Origin: Shewanella morhuae
GTDB lineage: Bacteria; Pseudomonadota; Gammaproteobacteria; Enterobacterales; Shewanellaceae
NCBI RefSeq assembly: GCF_900156405.1
Contig: NZ_FTNN01000008.1
Location: 169,198 to 233,197, forward strand
Direction of reading: 5' to 3'
DNA: 64,000 bases
Below, piece after piece: positions 1 through 13,370 of this stretch (positions are counted from its first letter, which is position 1; each line of letters opens with the position of its first letter). Made by a program: the position numbers and the translations under genes. Below the pieces are notes generated by a model. That model had not been told where the DNA came from, ran no database searches, and saw only the letters and a program-made list of their open reading frames with translations.

Positions 1-32
1 AAATACTAACCAACAAAATAGGGGCGTGTTCC

Positions 33-1604
33 TTGAGCCGAGAAGAACAATATCTACAAAATGCCAAGGCCTACTTTGCTTCACAGCAATTTTCATCCGC
101 GGGTATGTATGCGCGTAAGGTTATTCGTCGCCAACCTCATAACCTAGATGCATTATTGATTTTGGCGGAGCTTGCATTTAAAGCCAGTGATTTCAAAGAT
201 GCAGAATATAAATTTGATGCTATTTTAACACTCGATCCCAACTTTGAGCGTGCGCTGAGAGGTAAATTGCATTTACTCGAAGTAAGACAACGTTATTTTG
301 AACAAGTTGATATGCTTAATCGTCTTATTACTCTCTTTCCTGATGAGTTAGAGCTGCAATTTAAGCAAGGTATGGCAGCATTACAGACTGGCAATATGGC
401 ATTGGCAATCGACAAGTTAACGCTTTGTACCGTGAGCCATTATAACCATTCTGCGGTAAAATTAAATTTAGGGCATATTTATAAAGCAACCGGTAATACG
501 CAGCTCGCTACGGATTTTTATCACCAATTTATCATCGAAAACCCAGATAAAATGGCTACCGGATTTTGGAGTCTAGCGGATCTAAAAAATTATACATTTT
601 CAGAAAGTGATAAATCGGTAGTTATCTCAGCCTTAAATTCTCCATCGCTGTCAGATGCGAGTCGAGCGTTATTGCTGTACACCATGAATCGGATTTATGA
701 GCAGTCAAATCAGCATCAATTAGCGTTTGAGGCGATGGCACACGCGAATAAATTGTTGGCGCCACTAAAGCCATTTAAAAAATCTTCATTTATTAATATT
801 GTGCAGTCACTGCGACATACAGAACTGACGGCACGGAAAGTTGTTGCTGAACAAATAGTGCCTATTTTTATTGTCGGCATGCCTCGTTCTGGTACCACGT
901 TAGTCGAGCAGATCCTTGCGTGTCATAGCTTAATAGGTGCTACGGACGAGCTACCTTATATAGAAAGAATTGCGTTAACACTTGAACAAACTGGCGGCTA
1001 CGCCAAGCAGTTGGCACATTTGAGCCAAGAGAAAATCAATCAATATCAGCAAGAATATTTGCAACAATCGGCGCAGTATTTTTCAACAGTTCCTGATTAT
1101 GTTATTGATAAAAACCCTAATAACTTTCTCCATATTGGTTTAATTAAAACCCTTTTTCCACAAGCTAAAATTATTAATGTGATTCGACATACGACGGATA
1201 ATGCGTTGAGTGTGTTTAAACAATACTTTAGCTTTGGACATGATTATTCCTACTCGTTAGAGAACATCAAAGTCTATTGGGAGAATTACCTAACACTAAT
1301 GGAACATTGGGATAGTCAATTTCCGCAGGATATTTATCATCTCAGTTTTGAGAAACTGGTCATTCAGCCTGATGATGAGATACCTAAGTTACTCGGCTAT
1401 TGTGGTGTTGATTTTGAAACTGCTTGCCTGCATTTTTATCAATCGACACGGCCGGTTTTAACCCCGAGTGCAAGCCAAGTTAGACAACCCATGAATACTA
1501 AAGCAATAGGTCAATGCGAAAAATATCAAGCATTTATGGGGCAAGATTATCTCGATTTTGAACAGATTAATATTAACGTTCGCCATCGTTTATTAGGTCA
1601 GTAA
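33..1604 (+). CDS. TPR-repeat sulfotransferase family protein
   Basis: This 523-aa protein has two parts. Residues about 1-260 are helical with tetratricopeptide character (repeated A/L/Y-rich 34-residue units, e.g. around 5-110 and 135-175). Residues about 275-520 form a sulfotransferase domain with the 5'-phosphosulfate loop IVGMPRSGTTLVEQIL near 276-292 and a 3'-phosphate binding region around NVIRHTTDNALSVF. By family, it should transfer sulfate from PAPS to an unknown acceptor; the TPR part probably binds a protein partner. The start is a TTG with GGGGCG about six bases upstream, but the frame stays open to the window edge, so a start further left is possible. It converges on the hydroxylase gene at 1650 across a shared terminator. 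Substrate unknown. Confidence 0.85.
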   Translation: MSREEQYLQNAKAYFASQQFSSAGMYARKVIRRQPHNLDALLILAELAFKASDFKDAEYKFDAILTLDPNFERALRGKLHLLEVRQRYFEQVDMLNRLITLFPDELELQFKQGMAALQTGNMALAIDKLTLCTVSHYNHSAVKLNLGHIYKATGNTQLATDFYHQFIIENPDKMATGFWSLADLKNYTFSESDKSVVISALNSPSLSDASRALLLYTMNRIYEQSNQHQLAFEAMAHANKLLAPLKPFKKSSFINIVQSLRHTELTARKVVAEQIVPIFIVGMPRSGTTLVEQILACHSLIGATDELPYIERIALTLEQTGGYAKQLAHLSQEKINQYQQEYLQQSAQYFSTVPDYVIDKNPNNFLHIGLIKTLFPQAKIINVIRHTTDNALSVFKQYFSFGHDYSYSLENIKVYWENYLTLMEHWDSQFPQDIYHLSFEKLVIQPDDEIPKLLGYCGVDFETACLHFYQSTRPVLTPSASQVRQPMNTKAIGQCEKYQAFMGQDYLDFEQININVRHRLLGQ

Positions 1605-1612
1605 AACTAATA

Positions 1613-1638
1613 GAAAAGGGCTTGTTAACGCCCTTTTC
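1613..1638. terminator. Bidirectional terminator between convergent genes
   Basis: A 9-bp perfect stem (GAAAAGGGC / GCCCTTTTC) with an 8-base loop lies between the convergent stops at 1604 and 1650. The A/T-rich stem bases give a U tract on either strand, so it can serve both genes. Confidence 0.8.
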
Positions 1639-1649
1639 TTAATCCAAAA

Positions 1650-2747
1650 CTAGGTTATTTTTCCATGGCAGTTTTTATATTTATCGCCAGAACCACAGTG
1701 GCATGGGCTATTCCGAGTTAATCCGATAGGGATCCCAGTAGTTGTACCAATCCGCTTGTCGGGTAATGGCGTGTCCATCGATTTTTCAACACTAATAGTA
1801 TGTTGTGGCGCCAGTGCTACATTCATTGATGGGCCTATTATTAACTGCGCCAAAATTTTAACTGCTGAAGTACCATTTGAAATAAACACTTCTTTGTCAT
1901 ACTGACTTGCTTGCTTCAGTGTTTCATCTCGTAAATGATGAAATAAAGGCCAGCCAGTGTTTTCTTCACCATATAAGAACCATAACTCGCGCCAATCAGC
2001 GACAAATCCCTTTAACAATTGGCTAAATAATGCTTTTATTGGCGTAGTATTTAGCTGACAAGATTGCACGTCAGCTACTAAGTCATTGACTAACAATTCG
2101 ACTTCGCCTGGTGACATGATGATTTGGTAATTATGTTTTTCAGTACGAATATTAACGGTGTGCTGCGGTTGATAGTGAGTGAACTTAGCTGACGTCGCAA
2201 TCTGTTCATCCATTTGCTCAACCATGGCCCAAAAACGACTTGAACCCGCAAAGTCTACGACTAAATGAATGCGAGTTTGGTCGCTGTTGTTTTCAACTTT
2301 ATGAAATTTCCATGAATCAAAAATCCAACAGTCTCCTGCCGCCATATGTACGCGCTTATCATTACATTGGAACACTACATCTTCAGTCGTTACGATGGGA
2401 ATATGCACTCTGACGCGCTTATACCAGTGATGGTTAATATCTGAATGTAAAGGCACTTCACATCCTGAATCTAATCGCATTAATCGAGTGCGGCCAATCA
2501 CCTCGCCAAATGAGGCAATGACTTGCTGCAGGTATTCGCACCGCAGCAATGCCGATGTTGGTAACATGGCACCCTTAAAATCATTGTTGAATTCACCATT
2601 GACGGAAATTAGTGGTATTGCCGAATTTCCCGCAAAATTTTCATGGTGTGGTACCCATTCAGCATCGGTAAATTGTGCTATTTCTTGTTGCATTCTTGCT
2701 ACATCAAACTGCAGCGGAAGTCGGTAAAATTCACGTTTAAGTTTCAT
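1650..2747 (-). CDS. Aspartyl/asparaginyl beta-hydroxylase-type 2OG oxygenase with C-terminal SEC-C zinc motif
   Basis: This 365-aa protein carries an N-terminal Asp/Asn/Arg hydroxylase-like double-stranded beta-helix domain (about residues 10-170). Candidate Fe(II) ligands are H101-x-D103 and H149 (WKFHKVEN), and R159 (TRIHLVV) may bind 2-oxoglutarate. A middle region of unknown function (about 190-335) follows. The C-terminus is a SEC-C motif with C349, C351, C360 and H361 (CxC-x8-CH), as at the end of SecA. It lies 25 bp downstream of the sulfotransferase gene at 2773-3771, which ends in the same motif, so the two are probably co-transcribed and may act on a common target. ATG start, weak Shine-Dalgarno. 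The hydroxylation substrate cannot be read from the sequence. Confidence 0.82.
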   Translation of the reverse strand: MKLKREFYRLPLQFDVARMQQEIAQFTDAEWVPHHENFAGNSAIPLISVNGEFNNDFKGAMLPTSALLRCEYLQQVIASFGEVIGRTRLMRLDSGCEVPLHSDINHHWYKRVRVHIPIVTTEDVVFQCNDKRVHMAAGDCWIFDSWKFHKVENNSDQTRIHLVVDFAGSSRFWAMVEQMDEQIATSAKFTHYQPQHTVNIRTEKHNYQIIMSPGEVELLVNDLVADVQSCQLNTTPIKALFSQLLKGFVADWRELWFLYGEENTGWPLFHHLRDETLKQASQYDKEVFISNGTSAVKILAQLIIGPSMNVALAPQHTISVEKSMDTPLPDKRIGTTTGIPIGLTRNSPCHCGSGDKYKNCHGKIT

Positions 2748-2772
2748 TATTATTATCTCGTCATCTTACCGG

Positions 2773-3771
2773 TTAAATAAATGTGCCATGGCAATGTTTA
2801 TAACGCTTGCCCGAATGGCATGGGCACAACGCATTTCGACTTATGTCCTGATATAACACTTTGGGATGAATTGACTCTTGATGGTCCTTTAGCGTAATGC
2901 CTTCCTCAGATAATGGTTCAATTGCTCGCTCTACTAGTAATTGATTAATTTGTCTTAAAGTCGATTTAATCTTGGGAAATACATGTTGTATTGCAGCTGC
3001 ATTAGTAAGCCATTTATTGGGTGTCGGCGCTGAAACGGTATATCGAGAGTAGGGTAAGCTAGTTGCACAAATTTGCTGGAATGAGCTATCAAAGGGAATA
3101 TCACAAAACTGGCAAATCGCGGCCAGTTGCTGGCTAGGTTTCGCCACTAAATCAGCATAAGTTAATAGGTGCCAACGGGATTTAGGCAGCTTGAGCAAAC
3201 TTGCCATGATGGCATCATTTGCCTGCTGCCACTGAAACGCGGCGATTTCCTGTTGCGTGTTGCCTTTTTGCTGCGCCCAATTCGCTGGCAGTAATAAAGA
3301 CCAATCACCAAATCCTGGTAATTGGGGATATGTTACAAAGCGATTAGAGCGCCATGCTTCCATGATACTACTGATATTTTCTTTAGGATCTCTGACTAAA
3401 TAGATAAACAAGGCATCAGGAAATACTTGGTTTAAAAAGTCGATACGTAAACTGTTTTTAGGGGTCTTTTCTAAAAAGCGTATGGGCGCATCAGACAATG
3501 AAACACCAGAGCCGTCTGCGTGGCGCAGTTGTGCAGTAAACCCTTCTTGCAACTGTTGAATAATATCTGTCGTTGCATCTTCTTGATTTAACGCATTGGA
3601 GTGAAAACCACGTATTGCTACATTTAATTCAGGAATCGTTTCAATAACAGCATGGCTTTCGCCGCCTATCGTACATAGAGCGGTATTCTGGGACAGCACT
3701 TCAAAGAGCAAGGTACTACCAGAGCGAGGCGCAGACAGAATAATTATGGGGCGATCAAAACAAGCACTCAA
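2773..3771 (-). CDS. Sulfotransferase with C-terminal SEC-C zinc motif
   Basis: This 332-aa protein opens directly with the PAPS-binding loop (LSAPRSGSTLLFEVL, residues about 12-26). A typical 3'-phosphate segment (YLVRDPKENISSIMEAW) follows in the middle, so it is a sulfotransferase by family. The last 17 residues form a SEC-C motif with C316, C318, C327 and H328, matching the tail of the neighbouring hydroxylase. The start appears to be TTG with no clear Shine-Dalgarno; because the PAPS loop begins at residue 12, the start cannot be much further downstream. It is the first gene of a two-gene unit with the hydroxylase. The acceptor is unknown; the SEC-C tail suggests docking to a protein partner or the translation/secretion machinery (inference). 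Confidence 0.82.
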   Translation of the reverse strand: MSACFDRPIIILSAPRSGSTLLFEVLSQNTALCTIGGESHAVIETIPELNVAIRGFHSNALNQEDATTDIIQQLQEGFTAQLRHADGSGVSLSDAPIRFLEKTPKNSLRIDFLNQVFPDALFIYLVRDPKENISSIMEAWRSNRFVTYPQLPGFGDWSLLLPANWAQQKGNTQQEIAAFQWQQANDAIMASLLKLPKSRWHLLTYADLVAKPSQQLAAICQFCDIPFDSSFQQICATSLPYSRYTVSAPTPNKWLTNAAAIQHVFPKIKSTLRQINQLLVERAIEPLSEEGITLKDHQESIHPKVLYQDISRNALCPCHSGKRYKHCHGTFI

Positions 3772-4251
3772 TCGTGTTACTCCGTATATAACAATTTGGC
3801 TACAGCATACAGGAACACGGTTTTGACTTCAAAATACCAAGTTAAGATGTTGGCATCGTCCTTTTTATAAAATGTTCGGTTAAGCAAGATTTTTTATCGT
3901 CAATAATGCAGAGGGATTGATGGCGGGTAACTAAACACGGTTAATGGATTTTCTGTTTTACCTTTAGATATATATGGTTAGGTTTGTGCGGTGGGGCAGG
4001 GTGTCGGCTTTTTCTCATCAGGTGGCTTCAAGCTGGCCGTTAATTTGCTAAGACAATAATACAATCTTGGCTAGCCCGATAATCGTATGCTAAAAAACTC
4101 ATCTTATGCGCACGCAAAAACAAAGCTTTGATGAGTAATTAAATCAAATCAGTTGCAAATAATTAACAAAGATGCCGCTCAGAATAGTGAGCGGCATTTG
4201 TTTTAATGCTGTTTTATTTTCAACTTGTCACAGACGAATGCGCTATGTGTA
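3772..4251. other. Intergenic region, 480 bp
   Basis: No convincing gene is visible. The right part (4172-4197) contains a strong hairpin that fits the roxA terminator. The rest should hold the promoter of the minus-strand sulfotransferase/hydroxylase unit, but no clear -35/-10 pair can be asserted. Confidence 0.6.
4172..4200 (-). terminator. Probable roxA terminator
   Basis: A 10-bp perfect stem (ATGCCGCTCA / TGAGCGGCAT) with a 6-base loop. On the minus strand it is followed by CTTTGTTAATT, a modest U tract; on the plus strand by TTGTTTT. It lies about 55 bp after the roxA stop. Confidence 0.6.
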
Positions 4252-5406
4252 TTACTCTTCGCTATCGTTTAAGTCGCTATCACTTAAGTAATAAAAACCT
4301 TGATTGATGAGTTTCAATAGTAAGGTTTGGACCTCTTCGTGCTGACATAGCTCTGTTGCTTCATCGGCGTTTAAGCTCACTTTATCGCTTAATAGCGTGA
4401 TGATATCTGCTGGTGTATTTAGCAGCTCATACACTTCACCATTGATGAATAATCGCGGCACGGAGTCATTTTCAAGGCGCAATACTTTCAAACCACCAAT
4501 ACGGCTGACGCCTGCACCTTGGGCAAACGCATCTTGCAAATCTTCAATGCTGTAAGCTTCTTCGCCTTCACACAAATCAAGCTCGAAACGGTTCTGGCTC
4601 AGTAGTTTACCTAACACGATTTGGTAGCTATTGGGATCTTGGCTCAGCTCGCTCAAGAGTGACATGATACCCACTTGATGATCTTGGCTGACGATACCGG
4701 CTGAACTCGGTTCAGTTTGCGAGGTGAAACGTTGCTGACCTAAGTTATTATCGAGCAGGTAATCGGCGACTTCACTGACCAATTCTTGCTGGCTTGGTGC
4801 ACGGAAACCAATCGAGTAACTCATTGCTACTGTCAGAGTTTCACCGCAATGCGGGAAACCAGGCGGAATATAAAGCATGTCGCCTTTTTCTAGCACCACA
4901 TCGATAATTGGCGTGAAGTCTTCAACCAGCGGCGAGTTGGGATTGCCACCACGGCGTTGTTGCGGCGTGTTGTCGCCCACAGTCCAGCGACGCTGACCTT
5001 CGCCTTGAATAATAAATACATCGTAGTTATCAACATGTGGGCCCACACCGCCACTTGGGGTGGCAAAAGATGCCATCAAGTCATCAAAGCGCCAGTCTGG
5101 TAAAAAGCGTAGCGCTTCAACCAATGGCTGGGAATCGGGATACCAATGGTTGACCGCTTGCACTAATAATTGCCAATGGGTTTCACCATAGTTGTCGTAA
5201 TCTTCAAACGGGCCTTGCACCACTTCCCAGTTATCATCTTTAGTGACAACGATACGTGAGGAGATTTCTTCTTCACAGGCCAGACCTGCTAATTCATCGG
5301 CGCTGATCGGATCTTCAAACTGCGGGAAAGCATTTTTGATTAGCAGAGGTTTCTTTTGCCAGTACTCACTAAGAAACTGGGCGATATCGAGATTAAGTGT
5401 ATACAT
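4252..5406 (-). CDS. roxA: Ribosomal protein uL16 arginine hydroxylase (JmjC/cupin 2OG oxygenase)
   Basis: RoxA (YcfD) hydroxylates an arginine of ribosomal protein L16 using Fe(II), O2 and 2-oxoglutarate. The 384-aa product has the JmjC-type core with H124-x-D126 (GVGPHVDNYDVF) and H186 (PPGFPHCGET), at positions within one residue of the E. coli enzyme, and a C-terminal dimerisation/winged-helix part. The ATG at 5406 is preferred over the in-frame GTG at 5427: it keeps the family's N-terminus (MYTLNLDIAQFL), and the GTG lies inside the purB terminator hairpin. That hairpin ends only a few bases before the ATG and no Shine-Dalgarno is visible, which is unusual. Same strand as purB. Confidence 0.9.
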   Translation of the reverse strand: MYTLNLDIAQFLSEYWQKKPLLIKNAFPQFEDPISADELAGLACEEEISSRIVVTKDDNWEVVQGPFEDYDNYGETHWQLLVQAVNHWYPDSQPLVEALRFLPDWRFDDLMASFATPSGGVGPHVDNYDVFIIQGEGQRRWTVGDNTPQQRRGGNPNSPLVEDFTPIIDVVLEKGDMLYIPPGFPHCGETLTVAMSYSIGFRAPSQQELVSEVADYLLDNNLGQQRFTSQTEPSSAGIVSQDHQVGIMSLLSELSQDPNSYQIVLGKLLSQNRFELDLCEGEEAYSIEDLQDAFAQGAGVSRIGGLKVLRLENDSVPRLFINGEVYELLNTPADIITLLSDKVSLNADEATELCQHEEVQTLLLKLINQGFYYLSDSDLNDSEE

Positions 5407-5412
5407 AGTGTT

Positions 5413-5450
5413 AAAAAAGGCGACCACATCGCGAAGATGTGAGTCGCCTT
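5413..5450 (-). terminator. purB terminator abutting the roxA start
   Basis: Read on the minus strand: GGCGACTCACATC, a short loop, then GATGTGGTCGCC followed by TTTTTT. One base is bulged in an otherwise perfect 12-bp stem. It lies about 57 bp after the purB stop, and its U tract ends six bases before the roxA ATG, so it can act as the purB terminator and as an attenuator in the roxA leader. Confidence 0.8.
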
Positions 5451-5506
5451 AATCCTTATTTCTGTTTATGAAAGAGTATTGTCCATCGCCAATTTCAGTT
5501 AAAAAC

Positions 5507-7524
<2,018 letters not shown>

Positions 7525-7527
7525 GCT

Positions 7528-8646
7528 TTATCCTCGGATCAGTTGATCTATGATGCCGCCACCTAGGCAGACTTCACCATCATAAAATACCGCAGATTGC
7601 CCAGGCGTTACCGCCGCAACAGGCTCATCGAATATGACTTTTAAGGTGTGTTCATCGCTGTAGGTCAGTGTACAAGGCACGTCTTGTTGGCGATAACGGG
7701 TTTTCACTACGATATGGCAGCCATCGACGGGGCCGGTTCTATCTACCCAATGCAGTTGATTAACCGTCATACCCGTAGACATTAAACGAGGGTGGTGTCC
7801 GCCTTGACCCACGATCAATACATTGCGTTCAAGATCTTTATCAACCACATACCATGGGTCGTCATTGCTATCTTTCATACCGCCGATACCTAAGCCTTTA
7901 CGTTGGCCTAAGGTGTGATACATCAGCCCTTGGTGGGTGCCGATGATTTCGCCTTCTGGGGTTTCGATATTGCCCGGCTGCGCTGGTAAATAAGTACCTA
8001 AGAATTCAGTAAATTTACGCTCACCGATAAAGCAGATGCCAGTGCTGTCTTTTTTATCATGGGTAATTAAGCCCATTTTTTTAGCAATCTCACGCACTTC
8101 ATGTTTTTCGAGTTCACCCACAGGGAACAGACTACGAGCCACTTGCTCGTGGCTGAGCGTGTAAAGGAAATAGCTTTGATCTTTATTGCCATCAACGCCG
8201 CGCAGCATTTGCGTACTGCCATCGCTATTGTCTCGGCGGCGCACATAGTGGCCCATGGCGATGTAATCGGCGTCGAGGATTTCGTCAGCAAATTCTAAAA
8301 ATGCCTTAAATTTAATTTCTTTGTTGCACATGATATCGGGATTTGGTGTGCGGCCCGCTTTGTATTCGGCGAGGAAATACTCAAACACATTGTCCCAATA
8401 TTCGGCAGCAAAATTCACTGTGTGAAGCTTAATTCCGAGTTTATCGCATACGGCTTGGGCATCTTTTAAATCATCAGCGGCGGCACAATACTCGCTATTA
8501 TCATCTTCTTCCCAGTTCTTCATGAAAAGGCCTTCAACCTGATAGCCTTGCTGCATAAGCAAATAAGCTGAAACAGATGAATCTACACCGCCAGACATGC
8601 CGACAATGACTTTTTTTCCTGTATGAGTGGGTTCGATTGATGTCAT
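7528..8646 (-). CDS. mnmA: tRNA-specific 2-thiouridylase MnmA
   Basis: MnmA makes 2-thiouridine at wobble U34 of Lys, Glu and Gln tRNAs, taking sulfur from the IscS/Tus relay. Numbering from the ATG at 8646 (372 aa), the protein has the PP-loop ATPase motif GMSGGVDSS (16-24), the catalytic cysteine C107 in IMCNKE and the persulfide cysteine C205 in [10 protein letters not shown]. An in-frame ATG at 8661 would add MVLGF, but the closer AGGA and the family N-terminus favour 8646. It lies directly upstream of hflD and downstream of nudJ, as in E. coli; a 250-bp spacer before it probably contains its promoter. Confidence 0.96.
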   Translation of the reverse strand: MTSIEPTHTGKKVIVGMSGGVDSSVSAYLLMQQGYQVEGLFMKNWEEDDNSEYCAAADDLKDAQAVCDKLGIKLHTVNFAAEYWDNVFEYFLAEYKAGRTPNPDIMCNKEIKFKAFLEFADEILDADYIAMGHYVRRRDNSDGSTQMLRGVDGNKDQSYFLYTLSHEQVARSLFPVGELEKHEVREIAKKMGLITHDKKDSTGICFIGERKFTEFLGTYLPAQPGNIETPEGEIIGTHQGLMYHTLGQRKGLGIGGMKDSNDDPWYVVDKDLERNVLIVGQGGHHPRLMSTGMTVNQLHWVDRTGPVDGCHIVVKTRYRQQDVPCTLTYSDEHTLKVIFDEPVAAVTPGQSAVFYDGEVCLGGGIIDQLIRG

Positions 8647-8897
8647 AAATCCTAAAACCATTGAGTATGTGTGTTGGTTAGGTGGCTAAATTTAAACTGC
8701 GCAATAGCACGTGTAACAAAAATGCTTAACCTAACTGAAAAATATGGGTGAAAAATGTATGTAGTGCGAGCAGTTATTAAAATCCGCATTTACGGCCGAC
8801 GACTCACATTTTTGGCTGACTATTTAGTCACGTTGAGACCGACAGGCACTAGCACATGCATAAGTTTAACGAGCACTTTATGCGGGGCAGTATTCTA

Positions 8898-9392
8898 TCA
8901 CGCCTTACTCGCTTGGGCTATCGTGAGGCGGTCACTATTAAGTAAGCTGAGGGGGTAACTTTGGCCTATTTGCACGTTATTAAGATAGTCTTTTAGGCAA
9001 TCGAGTACCAAGGGACTGCGTAGTAAAGATTGCTGCGCTTCAATTTGAGTAAAACTCAACCAATGTGCACTATGGATAGCTTTGTCTTGCGGTGTGGGTG
9101 AGGGCATATCATTAAGCTGCACGAAAAAGGTAAAGCGCACAAAGGCTAAGTCTTCACTGGCGCTAAATTGATAGATACCGACGAGCCCTTGGGGCTTGAG
9201 TGATAACCCCGTTTCTTCAAATACTTCACGCTCACAGGCTTGAATTATGCTTTCATTCGCTTCTAAGTGACCCGCTGGCTGATTAAAGCGCTGCTCGCCA
9301 TCAATCCACTCTTCTACCATGAGATATTTGTCCTGTGACGTTGCATGAATAATACAAGCGACAGTCACATTGGGTTTATATCTTTGACTCAT
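8898..9392 (-). CDS. nudJ: NUDIX hydrolase (NudJ-type phosphatase)
   Basis: A 164-aa Nudix protein with the full box G41-x5-E-x7-REVFEETGL ending at L63, so Mg-dependent hydrolysis of a nucleoside diphosphate derivative is expected. By its place between rluE and mnmA it corresponds to E. coli NudJ (YmfB), which acts on thiamine pyrophosphate precursors and nucleoside tri- and diphosphates. The start ATG at 9392 has AAGGAG eight bases upstream. The C-terminal 20 residues are not conserved-looking. Minus strand, 46 bp after rluE, so probably in the same transcript. Confidence 0.9.
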   Translation of the reverse strand: MSQRYKPNVTVACIIHATSQDKYLMVEEWIDGEQRFNQPAGHLEANESIIQACEREVFEETGLSLKPQGLVGIYQFSASEDLAFVRFTFFVQLNDMPSPTPQDKAIHSAHWLSFTQIEAQQSLLRSPLVLDCLKDYLNNVQIGQSYPLSLLNSDRLTIAQASKA

Positions 9393-9438
9393 AGTGGCTC
9401 CTTTGAGTGGATTTCAGCAGCAAAAATATGACAGATAT

Positions 9439-10242
9439 TTAGACTTGATCACCGAGGCGAATACACTTGTGCTCACCTGACGGTAAATTATCTAGACTCC
9501 ATTGACCTATTTTATAACGGATTAATCTTAAGGTCGGAAAACCGATATGTGCGGTCATGCGTCTAACTTGACGGTTACGGCCCTCATGGATTTGAATCTC
9601 TAACCAAGTGGTTGGGATATTTTTACGTTCTCTTACTGGAGGATTACGTGGCCAAATATCGGGCGAGTCCATGATTTTGACTTTAGCGGGTAATGTCATA
9701 CCATCATTTAATTCAACACCTTGACGTAATTTTGTTAGCACATCTTCGCTTGGAACACCTTCTACTTGCACCCAATAAATTTTAAAGGTTTTCTTTTTCG
9801 GCTCAGTCAGTCTTGCTTGTAATTGCCCATCATTGGTGAGCAGTAATAAGCCTTCACTGTCTCGGTCTAAGCGGCCTGCGGCATATACATCAGCGATAGG
9901 AATATAATCTTTTAGCGTTTTACGGCCCTGTTCATCGGTAAACTGGCAAAGTACGTCAAAAGGCTTATTAAACAGCACGATAACTGGCGCAATAGTTTGA
10001 TTTACGACCGGTTTAGCAGCGGCAACCGCACGACGATTAGGATTTTTGAACGGTTCTTTCTTTAAACTGCCATTAGCATTACGCGCCGGAAGTACTTTAC
10101 TTTCAGCCACAGTGGCTCTGTTAGCTGAGCTTTTGTTAGTCGGCTTTGCCGAAGGCTTAGCAGGGGAGCCTGCACCAGTATTGGCACGTTTAGGTGATAA
10201 CTTATTTTTGTTGATACTTTTGCTAACAGGAGGTTGAGACAC
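9439..10242 (-). CDS. rluE: 23S rRNA pseudouridine synthase RluE with basic N-terminal extension
   Basis: RluE converts U2457 of 23S rRNA to pseudouridine. The RsuA-type catalytic domain begins near residue 86 ([15 protein letters not shown]) and contains the catalytic D126 in [14 protein letters not shown] and the motif [19 protein letters not shown] near the end. There is no S4 domain, as in E. coli RluE. The first 85 residues are rich in Lys, Ala, Pro and Asn and look disordered and basic; they may help RNA binding (inference) or reflect a start called too early. GTG start at 10242 with AGGTAAG just upstream. First gene of the block leading to purB, divergent from icd. Confidence 0.9.
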   Translation of the reverse strand: MSQPPVSKSINKNKLSPKRANTGAGSPAKPSAKPTNKSSANRATVAESKVLPARNANGSLKKEPFKNPNRRAVAAAKPVVNQTIAPVIVLFNKPFDVLCQFTDEQGRKTLKDYIPIADVYAAGRLDRDSEGLLLLTNDGQLQARLTEPKKKTFKIYWVQVEGVPSEDVLTKLRQGVELNDGMTLPAKVKIMDSPDIWPRNPPVRERKNIPTTWLEIQIHEGRNRQVRRMTAHIGFPTLRLIRYKIGQWSLDNLPSGEHKCIRLGDQV

Positions 10243-12825
<2,583 letters not shown>

Positions 12826-12845
12826 TTTTAACTGCGAAGATAACG

Positions 12846-12875
12846 AAAAAGGATCTGTAATGCAGATCCTTTTTT
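12846..12875 (+). terminator. icd terminator
   Basis: A 12-bp perfect stem (AAAAAGGATCTG / CAGATCCTTTTT) with a 5-base loop, directly followed by T residues, 21 bp after the icd stop. Confidence 0.92.
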
Positions 12876-12919
12876 ATATGACCGGATGAAGCCGCAGTGG
12901 AATATTATGTGCACTAATA

Positions 12920-12947
12920 AAAAGGCAGGGATATATCCCTGCCTTTT
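12920..12947 (-). terminator. cspD terminator (symmetric)
   Basis: A perfect 28-base palindrome AAAAGGCAGGGATA / TATCCCTGCCTTTT lies 22 bp past the cspD stop. T runs appear on both strands, so it may also back up the icd terminator. Confidence 0.85.
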
Positions 12948-12969
12948 AGATCATTGGCCTCACCAAACG

Positions 12970-13176
12970 TTATTTTGTTGGTGAAATGGCTGACGCATGC
13001 ATCCCTTTTGGGCCTGCTTCTACTTCAAAGTGAACTGGCTGGCCTGCTTTTAGAGTTCGATAGCCTTCCATTTCAATGGTAGAATAATGTGCAAAAACGT
13101 CCTCACCACCTTGATCAGGGCAAATAAACCCGAATCCTTTGGCGTTGTTGAACCATTTAACAGTTCCGCTTGCCAT
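12970..13176 (-). CDS. cspD: Cold-shock domain protein, CspD-like
   Basis: A 68-aa single cold-shock domain with the RNA-binding motifs GFGFI (RNP1) and DVFAHY (RNP2), the standard five-strand OB fold. It should bind single-stranded RNA or DNA. Position divergent from clpS is the same as E. coli cspD, which is why the name is given; E. coli CspD (74 aa) slows replication in stationary phase. The product is as short as ordinary Csp proteins, so a general cold-shock role is possible. ATG with GAAGGAAG upstream; strong terminator after the stop. Confidence 0.88.
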   Translation of the reverse strand: MASGTVKWFNNAKGFGFICPDQGGEDVFAHYSTIEMEGYRTLKAGQPVHFEVEAGPKGMHASAISPTK

Positions 13177-13370
13177 ACTTCAACTTCCTTCTGTTGTTTA
13201 CTTACCAGTAAGATAGTAAAACTGCTGTAGACGGTTATTCTTTCACCGTCAGAACAACAGAATGTAAGGAGTAAAAGCGGAAGTCAAGCTAAAATTAACA
13301 AGTAAGCAACAACTAATTAATTTGATCGGAACAAATTGGAAGAGGCCAACACGAGAGGCTAGTATTAAAA

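Noticed and set aside
8755..8958. A 67-codon frame on the plus strand between mnmA and nudJ
   Set aside because: It overlaps the nudJ end on the opposite strand and has no family resemblance.
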